Shown here in pieces: positions 1-8,673 of a DNA stretch of 41,207 nt. The position numbers and the translations under genes were made by a program. The first letter of the stretch is position 1. The number at the start of each line of letters is the position of its first letter. The DNA comes from JAGOUU01 sp964609155 (GTDB lineage Bacteria; Pseudomonadota; Gammaproteobacteria; JAGOUU01). The notes beneath the pieces are model-generated. The model searched no databases. It saw only the letters and a program-made list of their open reading frames with translations, and was not told the DNA's origin. The DNA is taken from the NCBI GenBank assembly GCA_964609155.1, contig CAZSRF010000021.1:1-41207 (forward strand), written 5' to 3'.

Positions 1-1
1 T

Positions 2-54
2 CGCCACTTCCCCTGAAGGGGAAGAAAACAAACTCACTATGGCTGAAGGGTTAC
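2..54 (+). repeat. Terminal copy of a dispersed hairpin-bearing repeat
   Basis: This 53-bp segment is the reverse complement of positions 41155-41207, with a single mismatch. Near its outer end it holds a hairpin, CTTCCCC-TGAA-GGGGAAG. The single difference between the copies lies in the loop (TGAA here, TAAA in the other copy read the same way). The similarity stops abruptly after the trinucleotide-like end GGGTTAC. Two copies sitting exactly at the two contig ends is what is expected if the assembly broke at a multi-copy repeat. The full length of the repeat beyond the contig ends is unknown. Confidence 0.85.
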
Positions 55-113
55 TTCGAAAGTTCGAAGATCAATGAAAAGCGTGAGTTGATTAATTTTG
101 TGTTTTCGAACCT

Positions 114-127
114 GGCCTTAAGAGGCC
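114..127 (-). terminator. Possible hairpin downstream of tRNA-Asn
   Basis: GGCCT-TAAG-AGGCC forms a 5-bp GC-rich stem with a 4-nt loop, about 65 bases past the tRNA 3' end in the direction of its transcription. No clear T-run follows on the minus strand, so factor-independent termination is doubtful. The rest of 55-192 shows no gene; it has three TTCGAA words (55-60, 63-68, 104-109). Confidence 0.3.
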
Positions 128-192
128 GAAAGCTGGAATATACCTTACGAAAACCATTTGATACGCTGATTAACTTACAGCATCGTTCGGAT

Positions 193-268
193 TGGCTCCC
201 CGGGACGGACTCGAACCGCCGACCAATTGATTAACAGTCAACTGCTCTACCGACTGAGCTACCGGGGA
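193..268 (-). tRNA. tRNA-Asn (anticodon GUU)
   Basis: Read on the minus strand the 76 bases give a full cloverleaf. The acceptor stem TCCCCGG pairs with CCGGGGA, followed by discriminator G and an encoded CCA. The D-arm contains AGCTCAGTCGGTAGAGC. The anticodon stem TTGA/TCAA carries the loop CTGTTAA, so the anticodon is GTT (Asn). The T-arm contains GGTTCGAGTCC. The gene follows the aminotransferase gene on the same strand, with its own promoter over the end of that gene. Confidence 0.97.
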
Positions 269-277
269 ATCGTTGTT

Positions 278-306
278 ATAATAATAAGTTATGGCTTATA
301 GGTCAA
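278..306 (-). promoter_or_regulatory. Promoter of tRNA-Asn
   Basis: On the minus strand, TTGACC (306-301) is followed after 17 bases by TATTAT (283-278), placing the start about 2-4 bases before the mature tRNA 5' end at 268. The -35 box overlaps the stop codon (303-305) of the upstream aminotransferase gene. Confidence 0.6.
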
Positions 307-1532
307 GAATTATTATCTAAAAACTTCTTAATTCTTGTCATGGCTTTTTCTAAGTTTTCCATGCTTGTGGCATAAGATAATCTTAAGAAGTTTGGTGTGC
401 CAAAAGAGCTTCCTGATACTAAGGCTACGTGAGAAATTTCTAGTAACTTTTCAGCAAAGTCATAGTCGTTCTCACATCCAGTATTTTTTATGGCTCCCGT
501 GCAATCAATAAAGCTATAGAATGCACCTTCTGCAGGTAATACAGATAACCCATTAATGCTATTAACAGTTTCGTAGATATAGTCATGTCTAGCCTTAAAA
601 TGTTGCAACATTCCTCTAATAAAAGGTGCAGCAGCTTCATTAGATAACGCTTCGCATGCTGCAGCTTGAGCTATAGAGCAAGGGTTAGATGTGCATTGAG
701 ACTGTAGTTTCTGCATAGCTTTAATAATATTAATATTGCCAGCAGCATATCCAATACGCCAACCAGTCATAGAATAAGCTTTGGACACGCCATTTATCAC
801 AAGGGTTCTGTTATATAATTTTTCGTATTCTTCTTTACTGAGAATATCTTGACAAGCTGTTAAAATATTATGAAATTTAAAACCAGGCCATATAATATGC
901 TCATAGATATCATCAGAGAGTATATAAATTTTAGGGTATTTAAGTAATATTTGCGCAAGAGCTACAAGTTCGCTTTTGCTATACACTTTACCTGAAGGAT
1001 TTGATGGGCTATTTAAAATTAATAATTTTGTCTGCCCTGTAATATGCTCTTCAAGTAATTCAGGGGTAATTTTAAAGTGTTCTCGCTTAGTGGTATTGAT
1101 AATAACTGACTTAGCATCAGAAAGATCGACCATAGCAGGGTACGATACCCAATAAGGAGCAGGGATTAGAGCTTCATCACCTTGTTGTAGCAGTACTTGT
1201 ATGGCATTGTATAAGCTATGTTTTGCACCTACGGAGACTAAAATTTGATCAGTTGTATACTCTAGGTTATTTTCATTTTTAAATTTATTTTGAATAGCTT
1301 TGCGTAGGGCTGGGGTGCCTTCAACAGCAGTGTATTTGGTCTGGCCCGTGGAAATAGCTTTAACAGCAGCTTCTTTTATATAATCTGGAGTATCAAAATC
1401 TGGTTCACCGGCTCCTAAACTGATGACATCAACTCCCTGCTGTTTGAGTATATTAGTTCGAGTTACCACAGCGATGGTTGGAGAGGTTGGGATGCGGTTG
1501 ATTCGGTGCGTTAATTCAGGTTTAGTCGTCAT
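303..1532 (-). CDS. aspC: Class I aminotransferase, aspartate aminotransferase-like
   Basis: PLP-dependent fold-type I aminotransferase, most like the bacterial aspartate aminotransferases of subgroup Ib (aspartate + 2-oxoglutarate to oxaloacetate + glutamate). It is 409 residues from ATG at 1532. Near the N-terminus the sequence GAGEPDFDTP matches the substrate-side loop of the family. NSPSNPSG lies around residue 175. The PLP lysine is in SKAYSMTGWR near residue 251, with SDDIYE before it for the pyridine-contacting Asp. An in-frame TTG at 1544 would add four residues; neither start has a strong Shine-Dalgarno sequence and ATG is preferred. It is divergent from crcB. A related aminotransferase specificity (for example prephenate) cannot be excluded from sequence alone. 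Confidence 0.88.
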   Translation of the reverse strand: MTTKPELTHRINRIPTSPTIAVVTRTNILKQQGVDVISLGAGEPDFDTPDYIKEAAVKAISTGQTKYTAVEGTPALRKAIQNKFKNENNLEYTTDQILVSVGAKHSLYNAIQVLLQQGDEALIPAPYWVSYPAMVDLSDAKSVIINTTKREHFKITPELLEEHITGQTKLLILNSPSNPSGKVYSKSELVALAQILLKYPKIYILSDDIYEHIIWPGFKFHNILTACQDILSKEEYEKLYNRTLVINGVSKAYSMTGWRIGYAAGNINIIKAMQKLQSQCTSNPCSIAQAAACEALSNEAAAPFIRGMLQHFKARHDYIYETVNSINGLSVLPAEGAFYSFIDCTGAIKNTGCENDYDFAEKLLEISHVALVSGSSFGTPNFLRLSYATSMENLEKAMTRIKKFLDNNS

Positions 1533-1587
1533 AGTATTAATCAAGTTATTAAATCTAATTATTATTATAAATATTATAATAATGTTA

Positions 1588-1601
1588 AGCTATATATAGC
1601 T
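1588..1601. promoter_or_regulatory. 14-bp perfect palindrome between aspC and crcB
   Basis: AGCTATATATAGCT reads the same on both strands and sits in the AT-rich divergent spacer (1533-1630). It could be a regulator-binding site. AT-rich palindromes of this size also arise by chance in such a genome. No fluoride riboswitch (crcB motif) is recognisable between 1545 and 1630. Confidence 0.25.
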
Positions 1602-1630
1602 ATTAGAATTTTGTTAAATATTGTTTAAAC

Positions 1631-2059
1631 ATGAATATTTCTGTATCAAGCTATTTTTTTATAGCTCTAGGTGGGGCTTTAGGATCTATCTTAAGAGTCT
1701 ATATGAGTACATTGATTGCCGGTTGGAAAACATGGGATTCTGTAAGTTATCCTAGTTATGTGAATTATCTACTAGCAATGCCCATAGGCATCTTAAGTGT
1801 AAATATTATAGGTTGTTTTCTGATGGGGGTTCTATCAGAATTTATAGGGGTATACCAATCAGCTAATTATAATTTTAGATTATTTATATTTTCAGGTTTT
1901 TTAGGTGGGTTTACAACTTTTTCTGCATTTAGCCTTGAATTTGGTCTTTTATTTCAGAAAAATCTGTATGGTACAGCAGCTTTATATGGCATTTTTAGTA
2001 TTGTATTCAGTCTAATAGCATTTTTTCTTGGTGTAAAAATTATTAAATTAATAATGTGA
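1631..2059 (+). CDS. crcB: Fluoride channel CrcB/Fluc
   Basis: Small integral membrane protein of the CrcB/Fluc family, which exports fluoride as a dual-topology dimer. It has 142 residues, slightly longer than the usual 120-130. Four hydrophobic segments are visible (about 8-30, 48-72, 83-105, 115-140). Family signatures present are GGALGSILR near the N-terminus, NIIGCFLMG, and GGFTTFSAFSLE, which carries the Phe/Ser-Thr residues of the pore. The gene starts 99 bases from the divergent aminotransferase gene. uvrB begins one base after its stop codon, so the two are very likely translated from one message. Confidence 0.93.
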   Translation: MNISVSSYFFIALGGALGSILRVYMSTLIAGWKTWDSVSYPSYVNYLLAMPIGILSVNIIGCFLMGVLSEFIGVYQSANYNFRLFIFSGFLGGFTTFSAFSLEFGLLFQKNLYGTAALYGIFSIVFSLIAFFLGVKIIKLIM

Positions 2060-2060
2060 T

Positions 2061-4121
2061 ATGGTTTCAGATAGTAATAAAAAAAATTTTAAATTTGAAT
2101 TGGTTTCGCAATTTAAACCAGCAGGTGATCAGCCAAGTGCTATAAAACAGCTTACTGAAGGTTTAAATTCTGGCCTGCAGCATCAAGTTTTATTAGGTGT
2201 AACTGGTTCGGGTAAGACATTCTCTATTGCCCATACTATAAGTAATGTTAATCGACCAGCGTTAATTCTTGCGCATAATAAAACTCTAGCTGCGCAGCTT
2301 TATGGTGAGATGAAAGAATTTTTTCCTAATAATGCAGTTGAGTATTTTGTTTCTTATTATGATTACTATCAGCCGGAGGCTTATGTACCGGCGTCGGATA
2401 CTTTTATAGAAAAAGACTCTTCTATTAATGAACATATTGAGCAAATGCGCTTATCGGCTACTAAAGCTATTTTAGAGAGAAGGGATGTTATTATTGTGGC
2501 TAGCGTTTCAGCTATATATGGTTTAGGTGATCCTAAGCAATACTTTAGTATGATCTTGCATTTGACGCGAGGTATGAAAACGGATCAACGGGCAATTTTA
2601 AAAAGACTAGCTGAACTACAGTATAAGCGTAACGATTTAGATTTCAATCGTGCTACATTTAGAGTTCGTGGTGATGTGATAGATATTTTTCCTGCAGAAT
2701 CAGATCAATTGGCTATTCGTGTTGAATTATTTGATGACACTGTTGAAAATCTTAGCTATTTTGATCCGCTCACAGGTGAGGTAGTACAAAAACTTGCGCG
2801 TTGCACTATTTATCCTAAAACACACTATGTCACACCCAGAGCAACAGTTTTAAAAGCATTAGAACAAATAAAACTAGATTTAAAAGATCGATTAGAATAT
2901 TTATATAAAGAAAATCAATTGGTTGCAGCGCAAAGATTAGAGCAACGAACTAAATTTGATTTAGAAATGATCAACGAATTAGGTTATTGTTCAGGTATCG
3001 AGAATTATTCGCGTTACTTATCGGGCAGAAACCCAGGTGAATCACCGCCTACATTATTAGATTATTTTCCGAGTGATGGAATAATTATTTTAGATGAGTC
3101 GCATGTCACTGTTCCGCAATTAGGTGCTATGTATAAAGGCGATCGTTCTCGCAAAGAAACTTTAGTAACTTATGGATTCCGTTTGCCTTCGGCTTTAGAT
3201 AATAGGCCATTAAAATTTGAGGAATTTGAAAGTCGTACTGCGCAGATTATTTATGTATCAGCAACACCAGGAAATTATGAACTTACTCATGCAAAAGAGA
3301 GTGGGGCTGTTGTTGAGCAGGTAGTAAGGCCAACGGGTCTAGTTGATCCTGAAATTACCATTCGCCCAGCAACAAATCAAGTGGGAGATATTTTGTCAGA
3401 AATTAACACTCGAGCAGAAAGAAATGAAAGGGTATTGGTAACGACTTTAACTAAACGTATGGCTGAAGATTTAACAGAATATTTAAGTGAACATGGTGTT
3501 CGTGTGAAATATCTTCACTCAGATATTGATACTGTTGAACGCGTTGAATTGATTCGTGGGTTACGTTTAGGCGAGTTTGATGCATTAGTAGGAATAAATT
3601 TGTTACGAGAGGGTTTAGATATGCCCGAAGTTTCGTTGGTTGCAATTTTAGATGCTGATAAACAAGGTTTCTTGCGTTCTGAACGTTCATTAATTCAGAC
3701 GATTGGCCGAGCGGCCCGTAATTTACATGGTGTGGCTATTATGTACGCGGATAAAATGACAGATGCAATGCGTAAAGCTATTGATGAAACTAACCGTAGA
3801 CGTGTTAAGCAACAAGAATACAATAAAGAACATCATATAACTCCAGTTGGTGTGACCCGTAAGATTGCTGATATTTTACAAGTACCAGGTTATGTATTGA
3901 AAAACAAAGATAATTTAGATAAAACAGTAAAGACTCTAGATGCAATCAGACAAAATATTGATCTGAGTCGAATTCATGATGCTACTTACTTTAAAAAAGT
4001 AATAAATAAGCTTGAGCAAGCAATGAAAAAAGCAGCTAAAGACTTGGAGTTTGAAGAAGCCGCTGGGATACGAGATGAAATCAATGTACTAAAAGAAAAA
4101 TTTCTTTTAGATAGTTTTTAA
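2061..4121 (+). CDS. uvrB: Excinuclease ABC subunit B (UvrB)
   Basis: UvrB is the damage-verification helicase of nucleotide excision repair; it receives DNA from UvrA and recruits UvrC. The protein has 686 residues, normal for the family (about 670). The N-terminal PAGDQPSAI is followed by Walker A GVTGSGKT at 46-53. The DNA-clamping beta-hairpin region SYYDYYQPEAYVP begins near 98. The DEAD-like box is DESH near 345. Helicase motifs VLVTTLTKRMAEDL and QTIGRAARN are intact, and a C-terminal UVR domain (about 645-686) is present. The start lies one base after crcB, suggesting translational coupling. A rhomboid protease gene follows at 44 bases. Confidence 0.97.
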   Translation: MVSDSNKKNFKFELVSQFKPAGDQPSAIKQLTEGLNSGLQHQVLLGVTGSGKTFSIAHTISNVNRPALILAHNKTLAAQLYGEMKEFFPNNAVEYFVSYYDYYQPEAYVPASDTFIEKDSSINEHIEQMRLSATKAILERRDVIIVASVSAIYGLGDPKQYFSMILHLTRGMKTDQRAILKRLAELQYKRNDLDFNRATFRVRGDVIDIFPAESDQLAIRVELFDDTVENLSYFDPLTGEVVQKLARCTIYPKTHYVTPRATVLKALEQIKLDLKDRLEYLYKENQLVAAQRLEQRTKFDLEMINELGYCSGIENYSRYLSGRNPGESPPTLLDYFPSDGIIILDESHVTVPQLGAMYKGDRSRKETLVTYGFRLPSALDNRPLKFEEFESRTAQIIYVSATPGNYELTHAKESGAVVEQVVRPTGLVDPEITIRPATNQVGDILSEINTRAERNERVLVTTLTKRMAEDLTEYLSEHGVRVKYLHSDIDTVERVELIRGLRLGEFDALVGINLLREGLDMPEVSLVAILDADKQGFLRSERSLIQTIGRAARNLHGVAIMYADKMTDAMRKAIDETNRRRVKQQEYNKEHHITPVGVTRKIADILQVPGYVLKNKDNLDKTVKTLDAIRQNIDLSRIHDATYFKKVINKLEQAMKKAAKDLEFEEAAGIRDEINVLKEKFLLDSF

Positions 4122-4165
4122 GTCAATTAAAATTATAGTTGTAATATTAATAAAATATAAAAAAT

Positions 4166-4750
4166 ATGCTAACAAATATATCCAATGATCTTCACTTAAT
4201 AGAAAGTACTATTTTTTATTATTTAGATTTTACTTTAGGTGTCATTGGGCTATTAATTGTTATTAATATAATAAATTATTTACTTGGTGGTTGGTTAAAG
4301 ATTTTTGGCATTATTCCAAGACATCCTTTTGGCTTGCTAGGAATTATTTTTTCACCATTTTTACATGGTAATTTTGATCATTTATTTTTTAATGCAATAC
4401 CATTATTCTTTTTGATGAATATGATATTAATTTATGGCTATAAAGTTTTTTTAATTACAACAGCTATTATTATGCTGCTATCAGGTAGTTTAACTTGGCT
4501 GTTTGGCAGATTTGCTATACATTTAGGAGCCAGTGGTGTTGTTCTTGGATATTTTGGTTTTCTTGTAATTAATGCTTATTTGGCTCCAAGTTTTTTGACA
4601 GTCATGTTATTGATTTTAACCATTTATTATTTTGGTGGATTAGTGGCAAGCCTGATACCCATTCATTCTGAAGGGATATCAGTAGAAGGCCATATATTTG
4701 GCTTTTTATCTGGGATTGTTGCATATTATATGTTGCCGTATTTATTATAA
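4166..4750 (+). CDS. Rhomboid-family intramembrane serine protease
   Basis: Polytopic inner-membrane protein of 194 residues with about six hydrophobic helices. Rhomboids cut single-pass membrane proteins within the bilayer. The diagnostic residues are present. The pattern H67-x4-H72-x3-N76 corresponds to the His/Asn cluster of GlpG. The nucleophile S123 lies in GASG, and the general-base His176 in the last helix lies in EGHIFGF. It lacks the N-terminal cytoplasmic domain of E. coli GlpG. The gene is 44 bases downstream of uvrB and ahead of a strong terminator, so it closes the crcB-uvrB transcript. The substrate is unknown. Confidence 0.87.
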   Translation: MLTNISNDLHLIESTIFYYLDFTLGVIGLLIVINIINYLLGGWLKIFGIIPRHPFGLLGIIFSPFLHGNFDHLFFNAIPLFFLMNMILIYGYKVFLITTAIIMLLSGSLTWLFGRFAIHLGASGVVLGYFGFLVINAYLAPSFLTVMLLILTIYYFGGLVASLIPIHSEGISVEGHIFGFLSGIVAYYMLPYLL

Positions 4751-4762
4751 TTTATTTTTCTC

Positions 4763-4800
4763 TAGAGCCAGCTATGTGTAAGCTTGCTCTAAAGTTTTTT
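4763..4800 (+). terminator. Intrinsic terminator of the crcB-uvrB-rhomboid run
   Basis: AGAGCCAGCT (4764-4773) pairs with AGCTTGCTCT (4781-4790) as a 10-bp stem with one C/T mismatch and a 7-nt loop. It is followed by a six-T run (4795-4800). It lies between the convergent rhomboid and His-rich protein genes. Confidence 0.75.
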
Positions 4801-4813
4801 AATTTGGATAAGA

Positions 4814-6094
4814 TTACCAAATCAAGTTTTCATCTACATTGCTATCAAAACTATTTAAAATACTGTCCATACCAAATTTGGCAATAGAAATAAAGCGTTG
4901 ACGATCAAACTCTGTTTTAATATACATAGGTAAAATTTGAATTACACCTTCCCAGTGTCCTTCTTCGCCACCATCAAATTTTACATGGGAGTTTAAGAAA
5001 CGCATAGCTTTACCAGGATCTTTTAAATCTTTTATTCCCCAACTGCCAATAATTTCTTCTAAATTATCTAATAATTCGGTACGAAAGTTTGCAGAGACAC
5101 CTTCAGCAACAAAAGGGCATGCAAGCAGTAAAACAGGATCTTGGTAGAACCCTATAGTACTTTCTTGCAGGGTCATAAATGCCTTAGTCTTGATGTTAGG
5201 GATATAATATTTTTTTAAATATTCTACATCTTCACCTAATTGTTGCAGATCTTTTTCAATTAAGATTTCGTGATTAATCTCTCCTCTGAAATGATCTATA
5301 TAATTATTACGTAAAAATACATCATCACTAAAGGCAATAGCACGTGCACATAGTCTTGTTGTGTATTGAACATAACTGTGTAAATTATATAAAGTTGAAA
5401 TATATTGTCTTTTAGTTAATGTTTTATTAATAATGGCAGTGCACCATTTACCTTTGTTATATTTATCATACCAGTTAAAAAACATTTTATACATGTCTTG
5501 TATAAACTCATGAATCACGAAATCATTAGCTTCATCAGGTAAAGATTCTACAACAGAGAGTAAAATATAATCTACTTTTTGGCCTATCAAAATACCAGAA
5601 TCACCTAAGTTTTTAATTTCTATTGCTTTCATTAATGTCATGACAGGGAAATTAGTATTAAGTTTTTTAGTTTTAATAGTTATTGCGATATCCCTATTAT
5701 GGACTCGCGCAGCTTTAACTGCACAATAAATAGCAAGGGAAGATGTCTCTGACATAGCATGATCAGGTGCTAACCAGATAGAATCTATAAACCAGCTATT
5801 AGTAAGTTTATTTTTTTCATAATGTTTGGCTAATAGAGTGCTCTCATCAGCAGGATAGGCATTTATTATAGCAAGAATTTTTTTATCTTCGTTTAAAATA
5901 GTAATTGGATTTTTAGAAAAATGATTACCGTTATTAATTACCCATCCATTTTCATGAAGTTTATTAAAATCAACAGGATCTGTAGATATGCTATATAGTG
6001 GATTCAATTGATAAGGCACTGGAGCATGTACATGGGCATCTGAATGTGAGTGTGAATCTGAGTGTGCATGTGAATGCGATAATTGTGATGACAT
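4814..6094 (-). CDS. His-rich haem-oxygenase-like putative di-iron protein
   Basis: Protein of 426 residues. The first 23 residues hold eight His alternating with Ser/Ala/Asp, a likely metal-binding tail. Residues about 30-190 look like a separate alpha/beta domain, perhaps GNAT-like, though this is weak. The C-terminal part (about 225-415) resembles the iron-containing redox/haem-oxygenase-like oxidase group (TenA/CADD/UndA fold). E272-x2-H275 is followed by E276 and a dL..LG pattern, a Glu lies at about 331, and H370-x3-D374 is followed by H380. In characterised members the last motif is H-x3-D-x2-H, so the spacing here differs. A Shine-Dalgarno AGAGG sits five bases before the ATG. The gene is a single transcription unit convergent with the rhomboid gene. 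The substrate is unknown; oxidation or decarboxylation of a small molecule would fit the family. Confidence 0.6.
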   Translation of the reverse strand: MSSQLSHSHAHSDSHSHSDAHVHAPVPYQLNPLYSISTDPVDFNKLHENGWVINNGNHFSKNPITILNEDKKILAIINAYPADESTLLAKHYEKNKLTNSWFIDSIWLAPDHAMSETSSLAIYCAVKAARVHNRDIAITIKTKKLNTNFPVMTLMKAIEIKNLGDSGILIGQKVDYILLSVVESLPDEANDFVIHEFIQDMYKMFFNWYDKYNKGKWCTAIINKTLTKRQYISTLYNLHSYVQYTTRLCARAIAFSDDVFLRNNYIDHFRGEINHEILIEKDLQQLGEDVEYLKKYYIPNIKTKAFMTLQESTIGFYQDPVLLLACPFVAEGVSANFRTELLDNLEEIIGSWGIKDLKDPGKAMRFLNSHVKFDGGEEGHWEGVIQILPMYIKTEFDRQRFISIAKFGMDSILNSFDSNVDENLIW

Positions 6095-6315
6095 ATAAAC
6101 CTCTCATGTTTGTAGATATCTAAATTGAATCTATATTTTTTATAATCTGAATACAACTCTAATCTAGTAGTTTCAACTAAAAAATCAAGCCAAGAGGTTA
6201 TTCAAATTTTTTATTAAGCTATAAAAAAATGTTATTTGTATATATTTGTAGCTCTACTAATCTATATGTACAACTATAAATACGAAAATTATAAGTATTT
6301 ATATTAAGAGTAAAT

Positions 6316-8616
6316 ATGGAAAAAAAGCAATTAACATATCATCAATTCAAGCAGATAGCCCGTACGCTTGGCGATGGTGTTTCTAACCCTCAGGAAATAG
6401 CTCAGGTCTCTGGTATAACGGATATGGATTATGATTTGTTACATGAATATTTACTAAAATGGAACCAGGAGCGCAATGGTGATGCTGAACAAAATGTAAA
6501 TTCTGCACCAGTAAAAGAAGAGCAGTCAAATGACCAATTTGAGGTTCTAGGTAAAAAATCACTATTAGCATTATTTAGATCAACATTAGAGTCCTCAAAC
6601 GATGGGATTTTAATTATCGATAACAATGGGAAGTTGATTGATTGGAATGAAAAATTTTTCGAGATTGCAAGAATACCTAAAGAAGCTCTAGAAAATGCAT
6701 CAGAGCAACTGGGATTAGAATATATTTTTAATCAGGTTAAAGATCCACAAAAACTGATGATAGAGTTAGGAAGATTAGAAGAAGAAAATAGCATGAAAGG
6801 AGATTTTGGTGAGGTCGAGTTTTTAGATGGTCGTACAATTGAGAGATATACACAGCCATTAATCTTAGATAATAAACCTGTTGGACGTGTATGGTGTTTT
6901 AAAGACATAACTGAAGAAAAGGAACATGTAAACCGTATAAATATTTTGACTAGTGCCATACAGTCAGCAACTCAAGGTATCGTAGTATTAGATGGCGATG
7001 AAATTATTTATATAAACGACTATTTAAAAAATGTGTTGAATATACCTAATTTCGATAACAAAAATAATAAAATTACTAATCTTAGTAATCCCAACTTAAA
7101 TACATTGTATCAAAAAATATGCGATCAATTACTAGGTGATCCTGAAAAAGTTCAGTTATCATTTGTATCAGGAAGCAAAAATAAGTGGTTTGAGCTTGCA
7201 ACTTTTATATCGCCGTACAACGATAAAAATTATACGTTAGGGATCATAACAGATGTTACGCAAAGCAAGGTGTTACAAGAACAACTGTCTTATAATGCTT
7301 ATCACGATCTTCTTACAGCTTTACCTAACCGTACAAGCTTGCTTGCTACGATGAAGAAAAAGATAGTAGCTCGTCAAGCTTTTGCTGTTTTTTTTATAGA
7401 TTTAGACAACTTTAAATTAATTAATGACAGCTTAGGGCACCATATTGGAGATATTTTACTGAAGAAATTTGGTCAAAAACTTCAAAAGATTATGCCAGAA
7501 GATAATATTGTAGGAAGACTAGGTGGTGATGAGTTTGTAATAATAGCAAATGATCTTAAAAACCAGGACGATTGTAAGGCGCATATTAAAATGGTTCAAG
7601 ATATCATTTCGGTTCCGTTAAAAGTACAAGATTATGAGTTTAATATGACTCTCACCATGGGGATAGCATTTTATCCTCATGATGCAGCGACGCCTGTTGA
7701 TTTGATTAAAAACGCTGATTCAGCAATGTATCAAAAAAAATCTACAGGTAAAAATGGGGTAGGTTTTTATGATAGTAAAATAAAAACTAAAAATATGCGT
7801 AAAATGACTATCGCTAATAAGATCTATAAAGCGATTGAGAATAATGAGTTAGCTTTACACTATCAACCTATTATTGATCTCAAATCTCAAAAAATTTGTG
7901 CGGTTGAAACTTTATTAAGATGGACAAATAAAGAGCTAGGTGGTTCTGTGCCGCCAGATGAATTTATAGCTGTTACCGAGGAGATAGGTTATATCGATGT
8001 TTTGACTAATTGGGTATTTGAAAATTCTTTATTACAGTTAAAACGCTGGCATTCAGCAGGGTATGATAAATTAAGAATAACAGTTAATTTATCAGGGGCA
8101 TTGCTTTATAACCCTGCAATGGCTAATAACATTTATAAAATTTTATCAAGTTGCGGTGTTGATGCAAGCGCTATTACAGTTGAGCTTACAGAAAGTGTGT
8201 TTATAAATGATAGTGGTGATATCACTAAAATGATCCATAAGATGAAAGATCTTGGCTTAAAAATAGCTATTGATGATTTTGGGACTGGTTATTCTTCTTA
8301 TGCTTATTTACAAAATTTACCGATAGATGTAATTAAAATAGACAAGATGTTTACTCAAGAGTTATCTAATGAAAGCTCGCAAAAAAATAAGGCTATAGTG
8401 TTATCTATTATTGAATTAGGCAAACATGCTGGATACGATATAGTTGCAGAAGGCGTAGAAACTATTAATCAAATGCAATATTTAAAGGAGCATAATTGTA
8501 AATTTGGCCAGGGATATTATTTTAGCCGTCCTATATCCGCTATTGATATGGAACGTTTGTTGAATGAAAATTCGTTGAATGACAGTAATAGTAGTTCTGG
8601 TGCAACGAGTGTTTAG
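6316..8616 (+). CDS. PAS-GGDEF-EAL cyclic-di-GMP signalling protein
   Basis: Protein of 766 residues with no membrane segment, so probably cytoplasmic. Residues 1-55 form a small helical region ending in a conserved-looking L-x-x-W, vaguely like the KfrA N-terminal DNA-binding domain. A PAS domain follows (about 85-200) and a second PAS-like region (about 205-320). The GGDEF domain (about 330-490) has intact RLGGDEF near 400. The EAL domain (about 505-755) has ETLLRW in place of EALLRW, ELTES, DDFGTGYSS and AEGVET. Both cyclase and phosphodiesterase residues therefore look usable, and the net direction cannot be told. It stands alone, divergent from the His-rich protein gene, with AAGAG just before the start. 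Confidence 0.93.
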   Translation: MEKKQLTYHQFKQIARTLGDGVSNPQEIAQVSGITDMDYDLLHEYLLKWNQERNGDAEQNVNSAPVKEEQSNDQFEVLGKKSLLALFRSTLESSNDGILIIDNNGKLIDWNEKFFEIARIPKEALENASEQLGLEYIFNQVKDPQKLMIELGRLEEENSMKGDFGEVEFLDGRTIERYTQPLILDNKPVGRVWCFKDITEEKEHVNRINILTSAIQSATQGIVVLDGDEIIYINDYLKNVLNIPNFDNKNNKITNLSNPNLNTLYQKICDQLLGDPEKVQLSFVSGSKNKWFELATFISPYNDKNYTLGIITDVTQSKVLQEQLSYNAYHDLLTALPNRTSLLATMKKKIVARQAFAVFFIDLDNFKLINDSLGHHIGDILLKKFGQKLQKIMPEDNIVGRLGGDEFVIIANDLKNQDDCKAHIKMVQDIISVPLKVQDYEFNMTLTMGIAFYPHDAATPVDLIKNADSAMYQKKSTGKNGVGFYDSKIKTKNMRKMTIANKIYKAIENNELALHYQPIIDLKSQKICAVETLLRWTNKELGGSVPPDEFIAVTEEIGYIDVLTNWVFENSLLQLKRWHSAGYDKLRITVNLSGALLYNPAMANNIYKILSSCGVDASAITVELTESVFINDSGDITKMIHKMKDLGLKIAIDDFGTGYSSYAYLQNLPIDVIKIDKMFTQELSNESSQKNKAIVLSIIELGKHAGYDIVAEGVETINQMQYLKEHNCKFGQGYYFSRPISAIDMERLLNENSLNDSNSSSGATSV

Positions 8617-8673
8617 TTTAGACATCATCCCATCCCTTTTTATTATACAGAGCTGAGATGATAAATTGAATTA

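Noticed and set aside
55..115. Truncated tRNA or attachment-site copy beside tRNA-Asn
   Set aside because: Only a 7-base T-arm-like word (TCGAACC) recurs; no acceptor or anticodon arm could be built, and no integrase is nearby.
1545..1630. Fluoride riboswitch upstream of crcB
   Set aside because: None of the conserved crcB-motif bases are recognisable in this very AT-rich 86-bp spacer.
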